Shown: positions 30,115 to 43,017 of the stretch, piece by piece
Position numbering within the stretch: position 1 is the first letter of the stretch
Layout of the letters: each line of letters starts with the position of its first letter
Assembly: GCA_947579605.1 (NCBI GenBank)
Contig: OX388328.1
Location: 10,395,684 to 10,459,683, forward strand
Length of the DNA stretch: 64,000 nt
Source: Athripsodes cinereus
Lineage: Eukaryota > Arthropoda > Insecta > Trichoptera > Leptoceridae
Direction of reading: 5' to 3'
Notes under the pieces: generated by a model
The model's database searches: none
Seen by the model: only the letters and a program-made list of their open reading frames with translations
What the model was told of the DNA's origin: nothing
Translations under genes and position numbers: made by a program

Positions 30115-31976
30115 TATTGATATATTATTATCTACTATTTAGAGTACATGCCTCTTACTACTGGGCCATTTCCACATCTTGGGCTTCATCTTCCCCTTCT
30201 TCTGCAGAAAGCAGTTCTTCCTCGTCATCTGAGTTCACCAATGGATTGGGACTCGCGAGCAAGCTCGCATCGTCCTGCATCCTGGCGACGTCGCTCTCCT
30301 ACTCCTCACCCGAGCTCGCCATTGGACTCGGACTCGCGAGCAAGCTTGCATCGTCCTCTATCCTGGCGATGTTATTCTCCTCTCCTGAGTGAGGCACCCC
30401 CCCTGAGGAAGTCCCCTCTGATGCGATGCCCTCCCCGGAAGGATCGGGCAGGGAGGTAGGTGTTGTGGTGGTTCCACCCTCTTCCTTTCTCCTCCTCCAT
30501 AGTCCTTGGACTTGGATCTCTCCATATCGGTAGAAGAGTATTCCCCTCTTCTCCAACATGCTTCTATGAGAGGCCTGGTCTACCACCAAACTCAGGAGCC
30601 AACCAGTTCCCTCCTTCTTGCTAGGCCTGGTCTACCTCCAAACTCAGGAGCTAACCAGTTCCCTCCTTCTTGCTGGCAAGGATTCTCCAGAGGGTGATGT
30701 TGAGCCCCTCATTTTGCCTATCCAGCATCTTAAGTATCTCCTCTGTGGTCATGTCTAGGCTTCTGGGGAAAAAGATGGTGACGGTGTATGCCTTCGGAAC
30801 ATTCTCCTCTGAGCATGCCCTAAGCCCCGCCCTCTCCCATCCCCCCAGAGACTCGACCACGGACTTCAACCACTCAGCTGTTGATGTGGTAGCACAGTCC
30901 ACCAAGAGCATGCTTGGTTTGAAGCGTATGCTTCGGAACTGTACTTTACTTGGAGATGGTCTCGTATCCGACATCATCTCCTTCAAGATTAAGTCCTCCA
31001 GCCTAGTGAGACCCTCATTGTCAATGGTGACCTTTGGGTACTCATTTGGCAGGATTACCAATCTTGTTGCTTTAAGAGCAGTTGCATAGCTGGTGACTTG
31101 CCCAGTTGACCTAGTACTAGCCTGGGTCTGTGCATCTGCTCTTTTCTTTTTTGAGGCTGGGTCCTGTGGAGGAGTCATCAGCCTCTTCTTGGCATTTTGC
31201 TCTTTGGGTGCAGGCCCCTCTGCAATTGCCTTCTTTTTGACCTCTTCAGGTGCATGCCCCTTAGATGGTCCTTCTTGGTTTTGTTGTTCGGGTGTAACTT
31301 TCCCCGCAATCGCTCTCTTTCTGGCCTCCTCTGGTTCAAGCCCAATGGTTAGGTATCGGAGATACCACTTTTTCCGGGCCCCGCTGAGACCTCTTGTCAG
31401 CGGGTCGTCCCGGCCTCCAGGTTCACCTGGAGCTGGTAGTGGCATCATCCTCCACCCTGGCCTTCTGCTTTTCTTTGATGTGTTGCCGCCACTAGTTCCG
31501 GGTTGATCGGTATTGCTAGTGGAGGCTTCGCCCTCAACAGTCCCGGAGAGCCCGGTTTTACTACTGGAGGTTCCACCAACACTAGCCCCGACTTTTCCGG
31601 TGATGTTGTCAGTGGAGGCTTTGACACCTTCTGTCCCGGATTTTCCGGTGTTGTTACCAGTGGAGGCATCGCCCCCAGCAGTCCCGGAGTATCCGGTTTT
31701 GCAACCGCTGGAGGTTCTGCCACCACTGGTCCCGGCTTGTCCGGTGCTGCCAATGAAGGCACTGCTCATTTCTTTTGTTGCCCTACCTGAAGGCCGAGAC
31801 GCCGCCGCCCGATCCACAGGAGCAGACGACGACGCACGACCCCCAGCAGTGCCAGTATTTGCAGGGCAAGCCTGCTTAGATTTGTTGCTTTTTGTTTTCT
31901 TTTGACTTCTTCCATATTGAGTCCCACGAGTAGCTAGGGAACTAAAGGTCCACTGCGTCAGAGCCCCGCATGACAC
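30115..31976 (-). CDS. LINE C copy 2 ORF1 (DUF4780-like), open for 441 codons then shifted
   Basis: It starts MSCGALTQWTFSSL. Residues about 15-30 are lysine-rich. Residues about 60-170 consist of imperfect repeats of GTSGG.TS...K.G.SGT.GG.AS. A KKSRRPGWRM basic patch and a DPLTRGLSGARKKWYLRYLT segment follow. A DUF4780-like domain (ATALKATRLVILPNEYP to YTVTIFFP) covers about 285-400. Near 30620-30675 a tandem duplication of about 52 bp breaks the frame, and the acidic C-terminus (DDASLLASPSPMASSGEE) continues at 30589-30115 in another phase. Role: RNA-binding partner of ORF2. Confidence 0.65.
30572..30675. repeat. 52-bp tandem duplication in LINE C copy 2 ORF1
   Basis: The block beginning GGCCTGGTCTACC and ending CCCTCCTTCTTGCT appears twice back to back with three or four differences. 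Copy 1 has it once. It explains the ORF1 frame break. Confidence 0.8.
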
Positions 31977-32290
31977 AGTAAGGTTATTTACTCCAGGAGG
32001 TCGCCAGGTATCCTGAAGGCGCCGTGTATCCTGAAGGCCCCGTTTGAGACACCATACCCTGGTGCCATTCAGCCATCAGCACGGGTCGCTCTACACCTTG
32101 GCTTGGGTTGGGATTGGTATGATGGAACATGTAAATGATTATAATGTGGTAAGAGCAAGGAGTTTTGACAGGAAAGCGGGCATAGGATTGGGAGAGCGCT
32201 GACTGGAGGGATCTGTGGACGGATCAGCGTTCAGCTCAGGTATCCCGGGTGTGCCATACCCGTAACTCACTGGAACAGTGAGCCCCCTGG

Positions 32291-33282
32291 GGCCCATTGG
32301 ATGCTTAAGCGGCAGACGGCGACGGCAGAGAGTATTTGAAAGATGTCTCTCTTGACAATAAAAGATACAGCAAATACATTGTTTATATTGTAAAATGAAA
32401 CTAAAATCAAGTCATTTATCAGCAATATTAAGTTTTGTTTGTAGTATGCAATTATAAGTTCGTGACAATGTGAGAATGAATCCTACGAAAATAGATATAA
32501 ACATGTTTTTTCCAGCTGCGCTGTTCAATGTTCAAATACAAGCGATAACATTGCATTCGTTGATGTTAAAAATTTGAATCAGGGGTACATAAATGATTAG
32601 AATGTTTGGTGTCTTGAAGGTTCCTCATTTCCTGTGACGATTACCTGAGAGATGGCAGAGATCTGATGATTCTTATTGGAAGACAAGAGGAAAAACTGGT
32701 GGGCTGTGTACAACGTGATTAGAAAAGAGATTTATTGTTGAAGAAAATACAATTCAAGAAATGTTCATATCTAACTCCTACACCTTTTTATAAGTTTTTG
32801 ACGTCTTGTAAAACATTTTCAATGTAGTGATATGGTAAATGGCCACTTATCCTGAATGTTTTATTTGTTATAAGTTTAGAAAGGATAAGTCTGCTGGCAA
32901 CTGCATTTGTAGCATATACGGGGATGGGTGCAAGTTTCATGGGGAAGAGCATTTGTTACCCTTTTTCTGTTCTAGTAAATGTGTCTTAAACTGATTTGAT
33001 AAACATATTTACATGTATGTAAAAGCATTGATATATTTATTATTTTATATTTTTCATAATTAAAAGTATTTCCAGAGAAATTTCTTACAAATAATTGTTT
33101 TATTTAATAATGTATTTCAAATGAATGACAAGATTTATACTTACCTGCCTACCGAGTAGTATGAGAATAAAATTATCCCGTATTAAACCAACCCTTACTC
33201 ATAAAATAATTTGTTCAATGGGGTACCTACTCAATGTTCAATATTTTTATCAATATACATTTGTTCCATTATGTTATTTATG
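32291..33282. other. Unassigned AT-rich stretch
   Basis: No supported gene, inverted repeat or retroelement tail was seen. Confidence 0.4.
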
Positions 33283-33515
33283 CAAACTGAATTGGCCACA
33301 ACATCAGGTACCTAGGTCTGCTCATCACCATCGCAGAGGGCAAGACTGAAGGCAGAAATGGTAGAGACCGATCAAAAGACAGCTATATGGATTAAGCGAA
33401 GAAGGACACGAACTGTGTGTGGCACATAATATGTAGAATTAAAGAGACTAGCAAAAAATAGGGAGGAATGGAGAAAAAAATCTAAATTCGTTGCAAACCA
33501 ATCCAATGGATTATT
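33283..33515 (+). mobile_element. RTE-like LINE 3' fragment (second copy)
   Basis: The sequence from TGAATTGGCCACAACATCAG to AACCAATCCAATGGATTAT matches 5195-5420 of the first RTE-like copy, with several indels. The C-terminal frame is broken. A MITE was inserted right after the homologous stop region. Confidence 0.8.
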
Positions 33516-33518
33516 ATG

Positions 33519-33772
33519 TGTGGCTCAGAGCCAATGGTGCCTATCCAACAGTCGCAAAAATTTGTAGTTGGGCATATATTTCTTGATTTATCACTGTTAT
33601 TTACTTTTTTCTGAGATACGTATTGTCATTAATGCTTACAATATAATAGGATTAAATCACTGCTGACATAAGGCATCTCTGTAATAAGTAAATAATACAG
33701 ATAACTCAAGAAATATATGCCCAACTACAAATTATTGTGACTGTTAGATAGGCACTATTGGCTCTGAGCCAC
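33519..33772. mobile_element. MITE with termini of about 65 bp ('GTGGCTCAGAGCCA')
   Basis: It starts GTGGCTCAGAGCCAATGGTG and ends CACTATTGGCTCTGAGCCAC. The mirrored arms include TTGTAGTTGGGCATATATTT. It is 254 bp, non-coding, and sits at the 3' end of the RTE-like fragment. The target duplication is unclear. Confidence 0.8.
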
Positions 33773-33971
33773 TCATTTATGAATTATTGTTCTATGGTCA
33801 GTATGTGTCAAAAATAATTTGTAACCAGGAATAATTTTTGACGGTCGTAAAGTTGAAATAACTTAATCTCTGTGTGTGTGTGCGAGAGCCAGACATTACA
33901 GTTTTGTAAGTAAGGATGAATATAAATAAAGGAACAAAAATACACAAACTCACTTTTGTATAAGTTTAGAG

Positions 33972-34302
33972 CAGTATGGTTCTTAACTTGGGTTCGGTGA
34001 GTCAGTCTTGAGGGTTCGGTGAAAATCATTTTAAAGGCAAGATAGTTTTGCGAGTGGAAAAATGAAAAAAAATACTCCGATAATTCATTAATTAATTTGT
34101 TTCATGTTTTGATTTAACCATTAAAGTTTAATGTTTTGATTTTTGTTTTTTTTTTCATTTTGTACACCTATATATAAATATATACCTACCATGTTTTGAA
34201 TTTGTAAAAATCTAATTTTATTTTCCAAATTATGAGGGGTTCGGTGAATGCATATGTAACTGCGGTGGGGTTCGGTACCCCCAAAAAGGTTAAGAACCAC
34301 TG
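33972..34302. mobile_element. hAT-type MITE with 8-bp duplication GTTTAGAG
   Basis: The left end, CAGTATGGTTCTTAACTTGG, and the right end, TTAAGAACCACTG, are imperfect inverted termini. GTTTAGAG flanks it at 33964-33971 and 34303-34310. Internal GGGTTCGGT units repeat near both ends. It is 331 bp without transposase. Confidence 0.88.
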
Positions 34303-35813
34303 GTTTAGAGTATGCTGTAAAAGGTTGGTATTATTGATTAAATATTCAAGAAACTTGATAATACACATCCACATTGTTATGTGGGGCCCTCGGCAAACCC
34401 ATTCTTTTCTGGTTATTTTTAAGTGATCTAAAAAAGCATGTGTTTTTGATAAAAGATTGAAACAAATTAGTTTATTACATTGCTTTATTTTCAATTACAA
34501 TACTGAACAAGACAACATATAAATAACAATAATTAGTTACATAATTATTTTATAATACTTTGTACAGTTTTGTGACAAATCGTAGTAGGATTGAGAAACG
34601 TGTTTTCATAACTCTATGACTATACATAAAACAAAAAATTATTTTTATGTTATATTTCTCTCCACCACAGGATATTATGCCATTTTGTGAAAGAAAAAAA
34701 TAGTGTCGGTTTAAACCATAGACATAGATCAATATAGACTAGCTATTGTATAGATTATCGGTGGATGGCGCCCGAAGTGGTTGCCTGAAACCTCTGACGT
34801 CTCTTTTTTTAAAAATTAAAATATTATCTAATAGTAGTTCAAAATAACAAAATTATATTACAGTGTTTTTAGTTTCAATAGTTTTATAAAGATAATTGTT
34901 TTTTGAGTGTTAAATTATTTTCGATCTAATTAAAAATTACAAATTTAAAAACAAATAAACTAGTGGATAAAATTTGTGACAAATAATAATACCTACAATT
35001 GGAACTCACATAATTGTTTCATGTTTCAAATTTGTGACAATTACAAATGCATTAAAAAAATTTAATAGTTAAATAAAATTTATAAAATATATTAAAATTT
35101 GATAACAACAATAAATAAATAAAACAAAAATGCGCCCTTGCGGTGGTTTGAAACACAAAACGGCGCTCAATATATTGTCCAGATTATTATTACTATAAAG
35201 CAAAATAAGTAAAACACTTAGTGGATAGATGTGTGCCCTGAATATAGTCACACATTGCAAATAGTCGAGTCTTGGTAGGTCGTAGACGAGCATCACTTAC
35301 TAAATATTCCATAGACATAGTAGGAAATACATAGCATGCAAGAAAATTATTAGAATAATATGCTAACTTACGTAACTTAGTAAGAATTACGGTCTAGTGT
35401 ATACCTAGTGTCAGGGGCGGATCTACAGTATCCAGCGCCCTGGTGCAAAAATATGACCCCCCCCACTAAGTATTGACCTTAGAACCCTGGGCGTCAGAAG
35501 AAAAATTTTATGTTCATAAACCTTGTATGAATTTAAATTGAAGTACATAATTTTAATAAATATCTATTATTGATTTATTTTATTCACTTATATGTGGAGC
35601 GTGGAGGTCTATTAAAAACTAACAGCCAAACACAATGCAATTAGGTATCTACTTACTAAAATAAATGTGTAAATAAAGTAATAAAAACATTAAGTTACAA
35701 AACGTTGAGATATTCCATCCATCCAACATTTACGAGAATATTGATGAAATAATAAATAAAAAAAATATCTTCATTAAAATAAATTAAATAAATCAAAAAG
35801 TAATATTATATTA

Positions 35814-35853
35814 GCTGTCCTAGCGCCTAGGTGTTCCTAGGCGCTAGGACAGC
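35814..35853. repeat. Perfect 18-bp hairpin
   Basis: GCTGTCCTAGCGCCTAGG is followed by a four-base loop and the exact reverse complement. It is the GC-richest spot in an AT-rich stretch of the hAT element. Confidence 0.85.
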
Positions 35854-36136
35854 ATATAGAACAATAATAATGGGAAGGACACACAGGAAAAAACTACATT
35901 GGATGTCAAAACCAAAACATGAATTCTCACAGTATCGATATATATACCTACACACTATATAATACAATGTATGTATATTAGACATCTGTAATTCTGTAGT
36001 GTAGATAACTATAACATAACGTTATAGGTACATATAGATGGATGGTGCGACTGTTCCAAAGTGCACCTAACGGAAAGGGACGGGTAGTGTACCAAGATAC
36101 AAGCTTTCAATTTAAAAGAATGGGACAGACGACATC

Positions 36137-36200
36137 CCATTTTTTATGTATGAAGTTTGCACCACTAGCTAGTGGTGCAAACTTCATACATAAAAAATGG
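36137..36200. repeat. Perfect 64-bp palindrome
   Basis: From CCATTTTTTATGTATG to its exact complement, with the centre at CTAG between 36168 and 36169, there is no loop and no mismatch. A palindrome this perfect is either recent or maintained. Confidence 0.9.
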
Positions 36201-37063
36201 TTTATGCTAATGACTTCAAATTTGTTATACATTATATTTTTTGTAGTACGTACGTATATAATATATAGGACCTAGGCATTATAGTACACATTTTGTGAAT
36301 GAGTAGTGTTCATTATGTGTCTATGTATTTGTATACTATGATCCTTATAGATATTGGACAATACTAAAATAGTAGGGTAGGTACCTGCTACTTCAGCTAG
36401 GACAGTAGGGTATTATCACTGTAGGTAGATACCTACTATGTAGTATATACGTTTGAATGAAAGTAAAATGATTTGCACGCACTTTTGTATACCTACGTGT
36501 GATTATTATTTTTTATTCCGAGGCGAAATGTTTGGAAAAAGACCAAGAAAAATAATGTTCTTTTAGTGGCGCCGTTTTAAGGTAGCGCCCTGGTTTTTTG
36601 CACCAACTGCACCTATGGTAGATCCAGCGTTGCCTAGTGTTCTGCAATGAGTAACAGAGATGGCAACACAACACCGCTACCCATAACACATAGTGGGTGA
36701 AAGCTACAACAAAACTATAGAACGCGAGTGTCGCAGATGAATATTTTAAATGAATGTGTATATCAATATGCACATGCAAAATACAAATATATTAACATTC
36801 AAGAGCAGACTGAAGACATCACTCGTCCAACAGAGCTTCCTGCGCCCTTGTGATGGATTCTCCATTAAACGGCGCTGAAGAAATCATCCATCATCATCTA
36901 ACTTTATGTCGTATTTGCCATCTACCAAGTGTTTCATATTTTTTTTTTCATATTATGTCACTTTGGAACTACGTTTTATCTCTTTCTTACCAACACATTT
37001 TAAATATGCATAGATGACAGCGAGAGTAGGATGTCTCAGATGTGAAAAGTTTATGTCTATGGT

Positions 37064-38168
37064 TTAAACAATGTAACAATATTACCAAATCAAAGCTCAA
37101 TATTTATTGCACATACATTTGAAAAAAACTACATTTCTATGTTATTTTTTTTTCAAATTTAGAATTTTATTTTAATCTTTTCATTACACTACAATGTCTC
37201 TCAAACATATTTCCATTCATTCATCTATTTTGACAATATTCATTACAAATTAAAATTGTGTCTTCTGTAAAATAATAAATATGGCAAATTTTGAGTTCTG
37301 AAAAAACGTTCCTCAATCACATATATTCAATTTACTTTGTTCATGCAAAAATATAAACTAACCACAGTACCAAGAAAATATGGCAGATTCGATAAGCATT
37401 TTTGCACATTGCAACTAACGAACATGTAGGTACTTGAGTGCAAATTCTCTGTGAATATTCCACTGCACTAAGTACAGATGATTTTTGATTGCAGAATCTT
37501 TGACTTTGGATCACGAGATTTGAGATTCAAATTCTTCTATTAAAATATTATGCCTTCAGTATGATATAAGCCATTACTTAAATAAATCAGCTAGTTGGGA
37601 CTAAACTTTGGGTTCAATAAAAACCCAAAATCGATTTTTTTTAATAATGTTAATACTTCTCATATATACACATAGAGTCAAGCAGAGAATTTTGTCTATT
37701 TAAAAAATTATATTACAAATTTAATACCTTTTTTCTAAATGAAATCAAAATAGTACCATCTTTCCAATACTTTAGATTCCAGTTTTTTTTTTGTAACAAA
37801 AAGAAATTAAATCATCATCATTCGCCTTTCAAGGCTCCTCCAGGGAGCGGACAGAAACCAGCCTTCTCCATTTAGTCACCTCTGTCTGATATTATTGTCG
37901 TACAGACAGTGTATTATGAATGAGGAACCTCTGAGGTGTTGGAACCCTTGTAAACAAAAAACAGTGCCTTTTTTGGATGACAATTCGACATTCTCAGTAA
38001 GAACATGATTCAGCCAAGACCATCGTCTCTCGTACTGTATTACAGAGACAACAGAACTTTGCCAAGTGTGTTGGCACACAACACTAAGATACAACACATA
38101 ATTTTGTATAAATATTAAAAAACTCCAAGTTGAACACTTTATCAACTCTTATATATTTACTTGAACTA
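37064..38168. other. AT-rich stretch without supported gene
   Basis: A minus-strand frame at 38145-37876 has no domain I recognise. No inverted or direct repeat stands out. Confidence 0.4.
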
Positions 38169-38419
38169 CAGTCGAATCTCGGTAATCCGACAAACATTTT
38201 GTAGGGCAGTGTCGGACTATCGAATTTGTCGGATTATAGAGTACCTACTGCCTAAGACCCTCTATATTCCAGATTTTTTTACAAAAGAGTACCTTGTAAT
38301 CCGACAAATTACAGATCCAATGATAAGATTTTATATGTTATACTCTGAAGTATGATTTGTATGAAATCATGTAAATTAGCATGCCGGATTAGAGGGGGGC
38401 CGGATTACCGAGTCAACTG
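38169..38419. mobile_element. Tigger/pogo-type MITE, TA target
   Basis: The left end, CAGTCGAATCTCGGTAATCC, mirrors GGATTACCGAGTCAACTG on the right; TA flanks both ends (38167-38168, 38420-38421). The inner AATCCGACAAA block also repeats in both orientations. The CAGT..GGTAATCCG terminus is typical of Tigger elements. It is 251 bp without coding sequence, and its ends differ from those of the pogo-like element at 39297, so that transposase is probably not its partner. Confidence 0.85.
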
Positions 38420-39468
38420 TATTTAAACATTTGTCACTCATTCCTAACTTTGTGTCATGAAAAAACATGCAGCAGGAATACGAAACACATACTTAATACT
38501 CAGTTGACTTATGTACAGATTTTAAAATTCAGAAAATATATTACAAAGCTATTTGACAATGAGATTAAACATTTTATTCACTTATATAACAGGGTTTATT
38601 TTATAATTACTAGTCCACAAAATATATTGATTACCTAATTCCATAAGCTTACAATTTGAAATCAATATATTCCAGAATATAGTGGGTCACAGTTTTGAGT
38701 CAAAACGACGATCGATCCACCAAAACCACAAACATATATTTATAAATACATATAATTTTGTTAAAATTGTCACTGTTGTGCTAGTAAATGTTATGCATAA
38801 TGTATTTTGTCATATAATATGCTTATGCTGTGAATTTTTGTAAAATAAAAATAAATAAAAGAATTTATCACTTTTTACACATTATAAGTGAAGGGTGCAG
38901 AAGCAATGTCACACTGATCCATTTTTCACAAATGTTTATTGTGGAAATGTTTCTATTTTCATTGGTTACATTAGTTAAATCAATACAATTAAAATCCACC
39001 TCCATTTTCGAATAAATAAATTTGTAAAACTGATATAGTATCAAAAACACTTCATGTAAAAAAAGAAATGTGCTATTCTCTGAATTTCATTGTTCTAGGA
39101 TCGACGAGACTTTGTTTCTACACCACTCAAATAAAAACATCTATTTGGAAATATTTCAAATCAGCTTATGGCCTGTGAAATTGGGCAATGGATACATTAA
39201 ATTCTTTACAGCCTAAACATTTACAAATGATGTAAAATAATCTATATGTATACATGATAACTGACAAACCCATTTGTAAGATATGTCGTAATGGTACCGT
39301 GAAATACGCCAACATTGCCCCTAAAGGTATCTTTGCCCAAATCTCAATTTTCAAGCTAATTCGTTAATGTGTAAAAAAACACCAGTAACATGGCAACACT
39401 TACTACGAAAGTAGAAAATAGACTTTATGAGCGACATCACCGTGTGTCGTGTTTGCTGCTAAGTTCAC

Positions 39469-39473
39469 TCAGT
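39469..39473 (+). promoter_or_regulatory. Possible initiator (TCAGT) of the transposase gene
   Basis: TCAGT matches the arthropod initiator consensus about 84 bases before the ATG, inside the transposon's left end. No TATA box is visible. Weak evidence. Confidence 0.25.
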
Positions 39474-39552
39474 AGCCTGTCAGAGCTTGCCGAGTGAGGA
39501 GTGTGTTTTCGCGGGCAAAAATTTACAGAAATTTCAAAGTGAATTGTGCATC

Positions 39553-42500
39553 ATGGTGAAACCACAGGTAAGTTTATTTTATTGTAAGTTATAGAAAACA
39601 ATGTGCCGAATATTTTGGTCATAGTTTTATCGCTGAATATTGTTTTAATCAAAAGTTATGACGATGGGCAATGTTACCTAGAAATGCTCCGACCTATGAA
39701 TGTCAACATTGCCCACATTATAATAACAATTAGGGCTGACACATTCTGATTTATCCTGATAATTTTTTAGTAGAAATTCATCTAGTCCTAAAATGTATAC
39801 ATATGTGAATGTAAAGGTGTTTGGACACGTACTTTGGGACTATTTAGATTTTACTGGTTGGTTACTTAGATAGGATTTTCTAGATTAATATTATAAAAGG
39901 GTATGGGACTATGTTTGTAGAAAGACGTAATACCTGCTTGGAAATACTTATCCGATTTTGATGAAATGGTAAAACTGCACTTCATGGGCCGTCAAATATA
40001 GGTTTTCGGGTGGAGGGGAGGGGTGTCGCCTTCCTCCTTAAAACACCCTTTTAAAATATTTAGATCGTTTTTTCAATTAATTACGATGCTACGCTGTTAG
40101 ACACTGTGTGATTTTCAGGAAAAACACGAGATTTTCTGGAAACGGTCCAGCCTCGCAGACGAAAATCTAAGATCAAAATTATTTTATTTTTTGCTGCTTT
40201 TTAATTGCCATATTATCTTAAAATACGTATATTTTATATAGGTATTGTTTCAATTTTCAGAAAAAGAAAAGTAAATCACGGATTCGACAAAGAAAACCAA
40301 GACGTATGATAGGGTCTAGAATGTATAAAAATTATTCAGAGGATATGTTGAGGATTGCATGTGATGCAGTTGAATCACAACAAGTTTCTTCAAGAGATGC
40401 AGAGCGACAGTTTGGTATCCCAAGACGCACGATACTAAATAAAATAAAAAATAAGCACTCAAATCCTGTCGGCCACCCTACCGTTTTAACACCCGCAGAA
40501 GAAAATAAAATTTTAAAAGTCTTGCAAGCAGCTGGTGATTTTGGCTCCCCGCTCACAAAGATGGACCTAAAGCTAGTGGTTCATGAATACTTAAAAAAAA
40601 ATTCTCGAAATCATATTTTCAAGAACAAAATTCCTGGTGATGCATGGGTTGATGGCTTTTTGGCAAGGCATGCTAATGAACTGACTGTTAGAACTACTCA
40701 AAATATTGCTAAAGCTAGAGCTGAAAAGGGACCTCAAGAGATAGCTGAATATTTCAACAATTTAGGCACAACATTGAAAGATATTCCCGCTAAGAATATC
40801 ATCAACCTCGATGAGACCAACTTGTCAGATGACCCAGGTTCTTCTAAAGGTATTTTTCGAAGGGGAATAAAGTATCCTGAAAGAGTGCTCAATTCTACCA
40901 AAGGAAACATATCTCTCATGTTCACGGCAACTGCAAGCGGTATGTGTTTACCCTTATATGTAGTCTATAAAGCGACAAACTTGTATTCGGAGTGGATTAG
41001 TGGAGGACCACCAGAAACCAGATACAATTGCACTAAATCAGGGTGGTTAGATAGCGCCATGTTTGAAGACTACTTTGAAAAGATAATTATTCCATGGACA
41101 CTAAATATTCCAGGGACAAAAGTCGTGATTTGTGATAACTTGTCAAGCCATTTGAGTGTGAAAGTAATAGAGTTATGCGATCAATATAATATCCATTTTG
41201 TTTTCATCCCTCCAAGATCAACGCACCTGACCCAGCCTCTTGATGTCGCATTTTTTGCACCTCTTAAAAAAGCTTGGCGTAAAATTTTGTATCTGTATAA
41301 ACTCAAAAATCCAGATCAAGCTTCACTGAATAAAAAACACTTTCCCAAATTGCTGTCTGAATTAATTGAAGAAATTCAACTGAAACAATCACGTATCATA
41401 ATGAGTGGATTTAGAGCATCGGGAATACATCCATTCAACCCACAAGAAGTTCTAAAAAGAATTCCAGAAATGCAAGAAGAAATATTGTCGTATGGAATCG
41501 ACCAAACACTCTTGGATTACTTAAAAGAAACGAGAGCTCCTAAGCCGATTCAGGTAAAGAGAAATAAGAAAATTGATTGTCAACCAGGAAAATCGGTGAC
41601 AATTTCTGATTTCCATGATGCAAATTTAAGCCAAACTGCACTTGGTAACAAGAAAAAGAAAGAAAAAAATATTTCTTCTGGAAAGCAAAAAATTAAAAAC
41701 AAGAAGGAAAAAGCTCTATATTTAAATGAGCAAACTGGTTATTTTACTGATCCAGCTTCAAATAATGAGATAAATGATCATGAAGATTGTTGTTTAGAAA
41801 CCTATTTCGAAACTAATAATATGGCTGAGTATGTCAAACATTCTTCACCCGAGAGTCTTAAGAAATTATGCACTGATATGATCAATGCCAATTTAGGACT
41901 GTTGTCGATACATAATGCAAGAGCATCGACTACTTCAGATCATGTTTATCCCTCGAAAACTTCTGCTCCTAGCACCTCAACAAAAAGAGTACCACCTAAA
42001 ATAAAAATTGTCTCCGACGTCATCATTAAACCAGCAACAAAAACGTCAGATATTACAATTTTGAAAGAAGTTTCTGGAAATATTGAAAATACATCATTTG
42101 CCACTGTAAACCAAAAATTTTCACCGGAATGCTTGAAAAAGACAACAGAAGTCTTAAAAAATGTTAAACAGGAATGTTCTCACAAAGAAGAGAAAAGTAA
42201 GAAAAAAAGTAAAGCAAAAAATAATTTAAGAGGCAAAAAGTCTATTCGACAGAATACTTCAGGGAAAAGAGGGAAGAAGCGATTCGATAGCGAGTCAAGC
42301 TCGATATCTACAGATACGGAAGTAGTTACAGTGGACACAGATGATTCAAATTACGAAACAGAGGAAGATTATTATATAGCTGAATGTTTAAAGGAACTAG
42401 AAAAAGAAAATAGCGACGAACTGGGGGACTTTGGAATACATCATATAGAGTTTTTGACCGAGAATCAAAAGTTTAAAGAAAAGGACTGGGTTGTTGTTCA

Positions 42501-42759
42501 ATTCGCAACAAAAAAGAGTATCAAGCATTTTGTGGGGAAAGTACTCTCGATCAACAATACACTTCCTACTGTAAAATTCTTACGAAAAGTTAAGGAATCT
42601 AAATATGACAGAGGAACTACATTCACACACCCAACAGTTGATGACATTTGCATCATCGAACACACCAAAGATGTTATAACAGTATTGCCCCAACCAATGA
42701 TCACTCGACGTGGACAAATAGTTTTTAATGTTGACTTTAGTTCTTTTAACACACAATAA
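39553..42759 (+). CDS. Pogo/Tigger-like transposase (exons 39553-39567 and 40261-42759)
   Basis: Exon 1 encodes MVKPQ and ends at a GTAAGT donor; exon 2 follows an acceptor with a pyrimidine tract ending AG at 40260, giving about 837 residues. A basic start (KKKSKSRIRQRKPRR) is followed by a psq-type helix-turn-helix (about 28-75), a CENP-B-like second DNA-binding domain and a DDE_1 catalytic domain. Acidic residues lie in NIINLDETN, VVICDNLSSHLS and LTQPLDVAFF. A lysine-rich low-complexity stretch precedes a C-terminal domain (WVVVQFATKK to VDFSSFNTQ) shared with other insect Tigger-like proteins. It cuts and pastes DNA at TA. AATAAA overlaps the stop codon. No disabling change was seen. Confidence 0.9.
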
Positions 42760-43017
42760 AAGTTTAGCAAGCAACAAATCCTTACTGATTGGCGATAAGG
42801 AAGCTATTTTATTTTTAATTGACAAATATAAAACTAAGACTATATTTTCCAAAAATTACACATCTCTTATTATGATTCAAATATAAAATATCCATTGTAA
42901 AGTAGTAGACAAATGTGTACTTTGTGATAATAGGTAAATATATCTGATGGATATGTACTAAGCAGATTAACAAAGGATATAGAAAATTAAAAAAAATTCT
43001 TCAATTTTAATTGGATA

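Larger units (their letters stand above)
29126..32290 (-). mobile_element. LINE 'C' copy 2: 5' part with internal deletion
   Basis: Minus strand: 5' UTR (32290-31990), ORF1 (31976-30115), spacer, then the first codons of ORF2 (about 30045) fused directly to codons corresponding to GEELLEF, so about 430 bp of the endonuclease start is missing. The ORF2 fragment continues to about 29284, where it meets the 5' terminus of copy 1. RT and everything beyond are absent. Confidence 0.8.
35412..36632. mobile_element. Non-autonomous hAT element with 8-bp duplication CCTAGTGT
   Basis: The left end, CAGGGGCGGATCTACAG, and right end, GTAGATCCAGCGTTG, are imperfect inverted termini; a GCGCCCTGGT...TTTTTGCACC block near the right end mirrors GCGCCCTGGTGCAAAAA near the left. 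CCTAGTGT flanks it at 35404-35411 and 36633-36640. It is 1221 bp, contains no transposase and holds two strong hairpins. Confidence 0.88.
34715..37063. mobile_element. TTAA-type DNA element (2.3 kb) with a hAT element nested inside
   Basis: The ends are ACCATAGACATA and its mirror TATGTCTATGGT, each next to TTAA (34711-34714, 37064-37067); read slightly differently the duplication is TTTAAA. TTAA fits piggyBac or Kolobok-like elements. No transposase frame is recognisable, and the inner 1.2 kb is a separate hAT insertion (35412-36632). The GCGC/CCATTAAA repeat motif lies inside at about 36840-36885. Confidence 0.55.
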
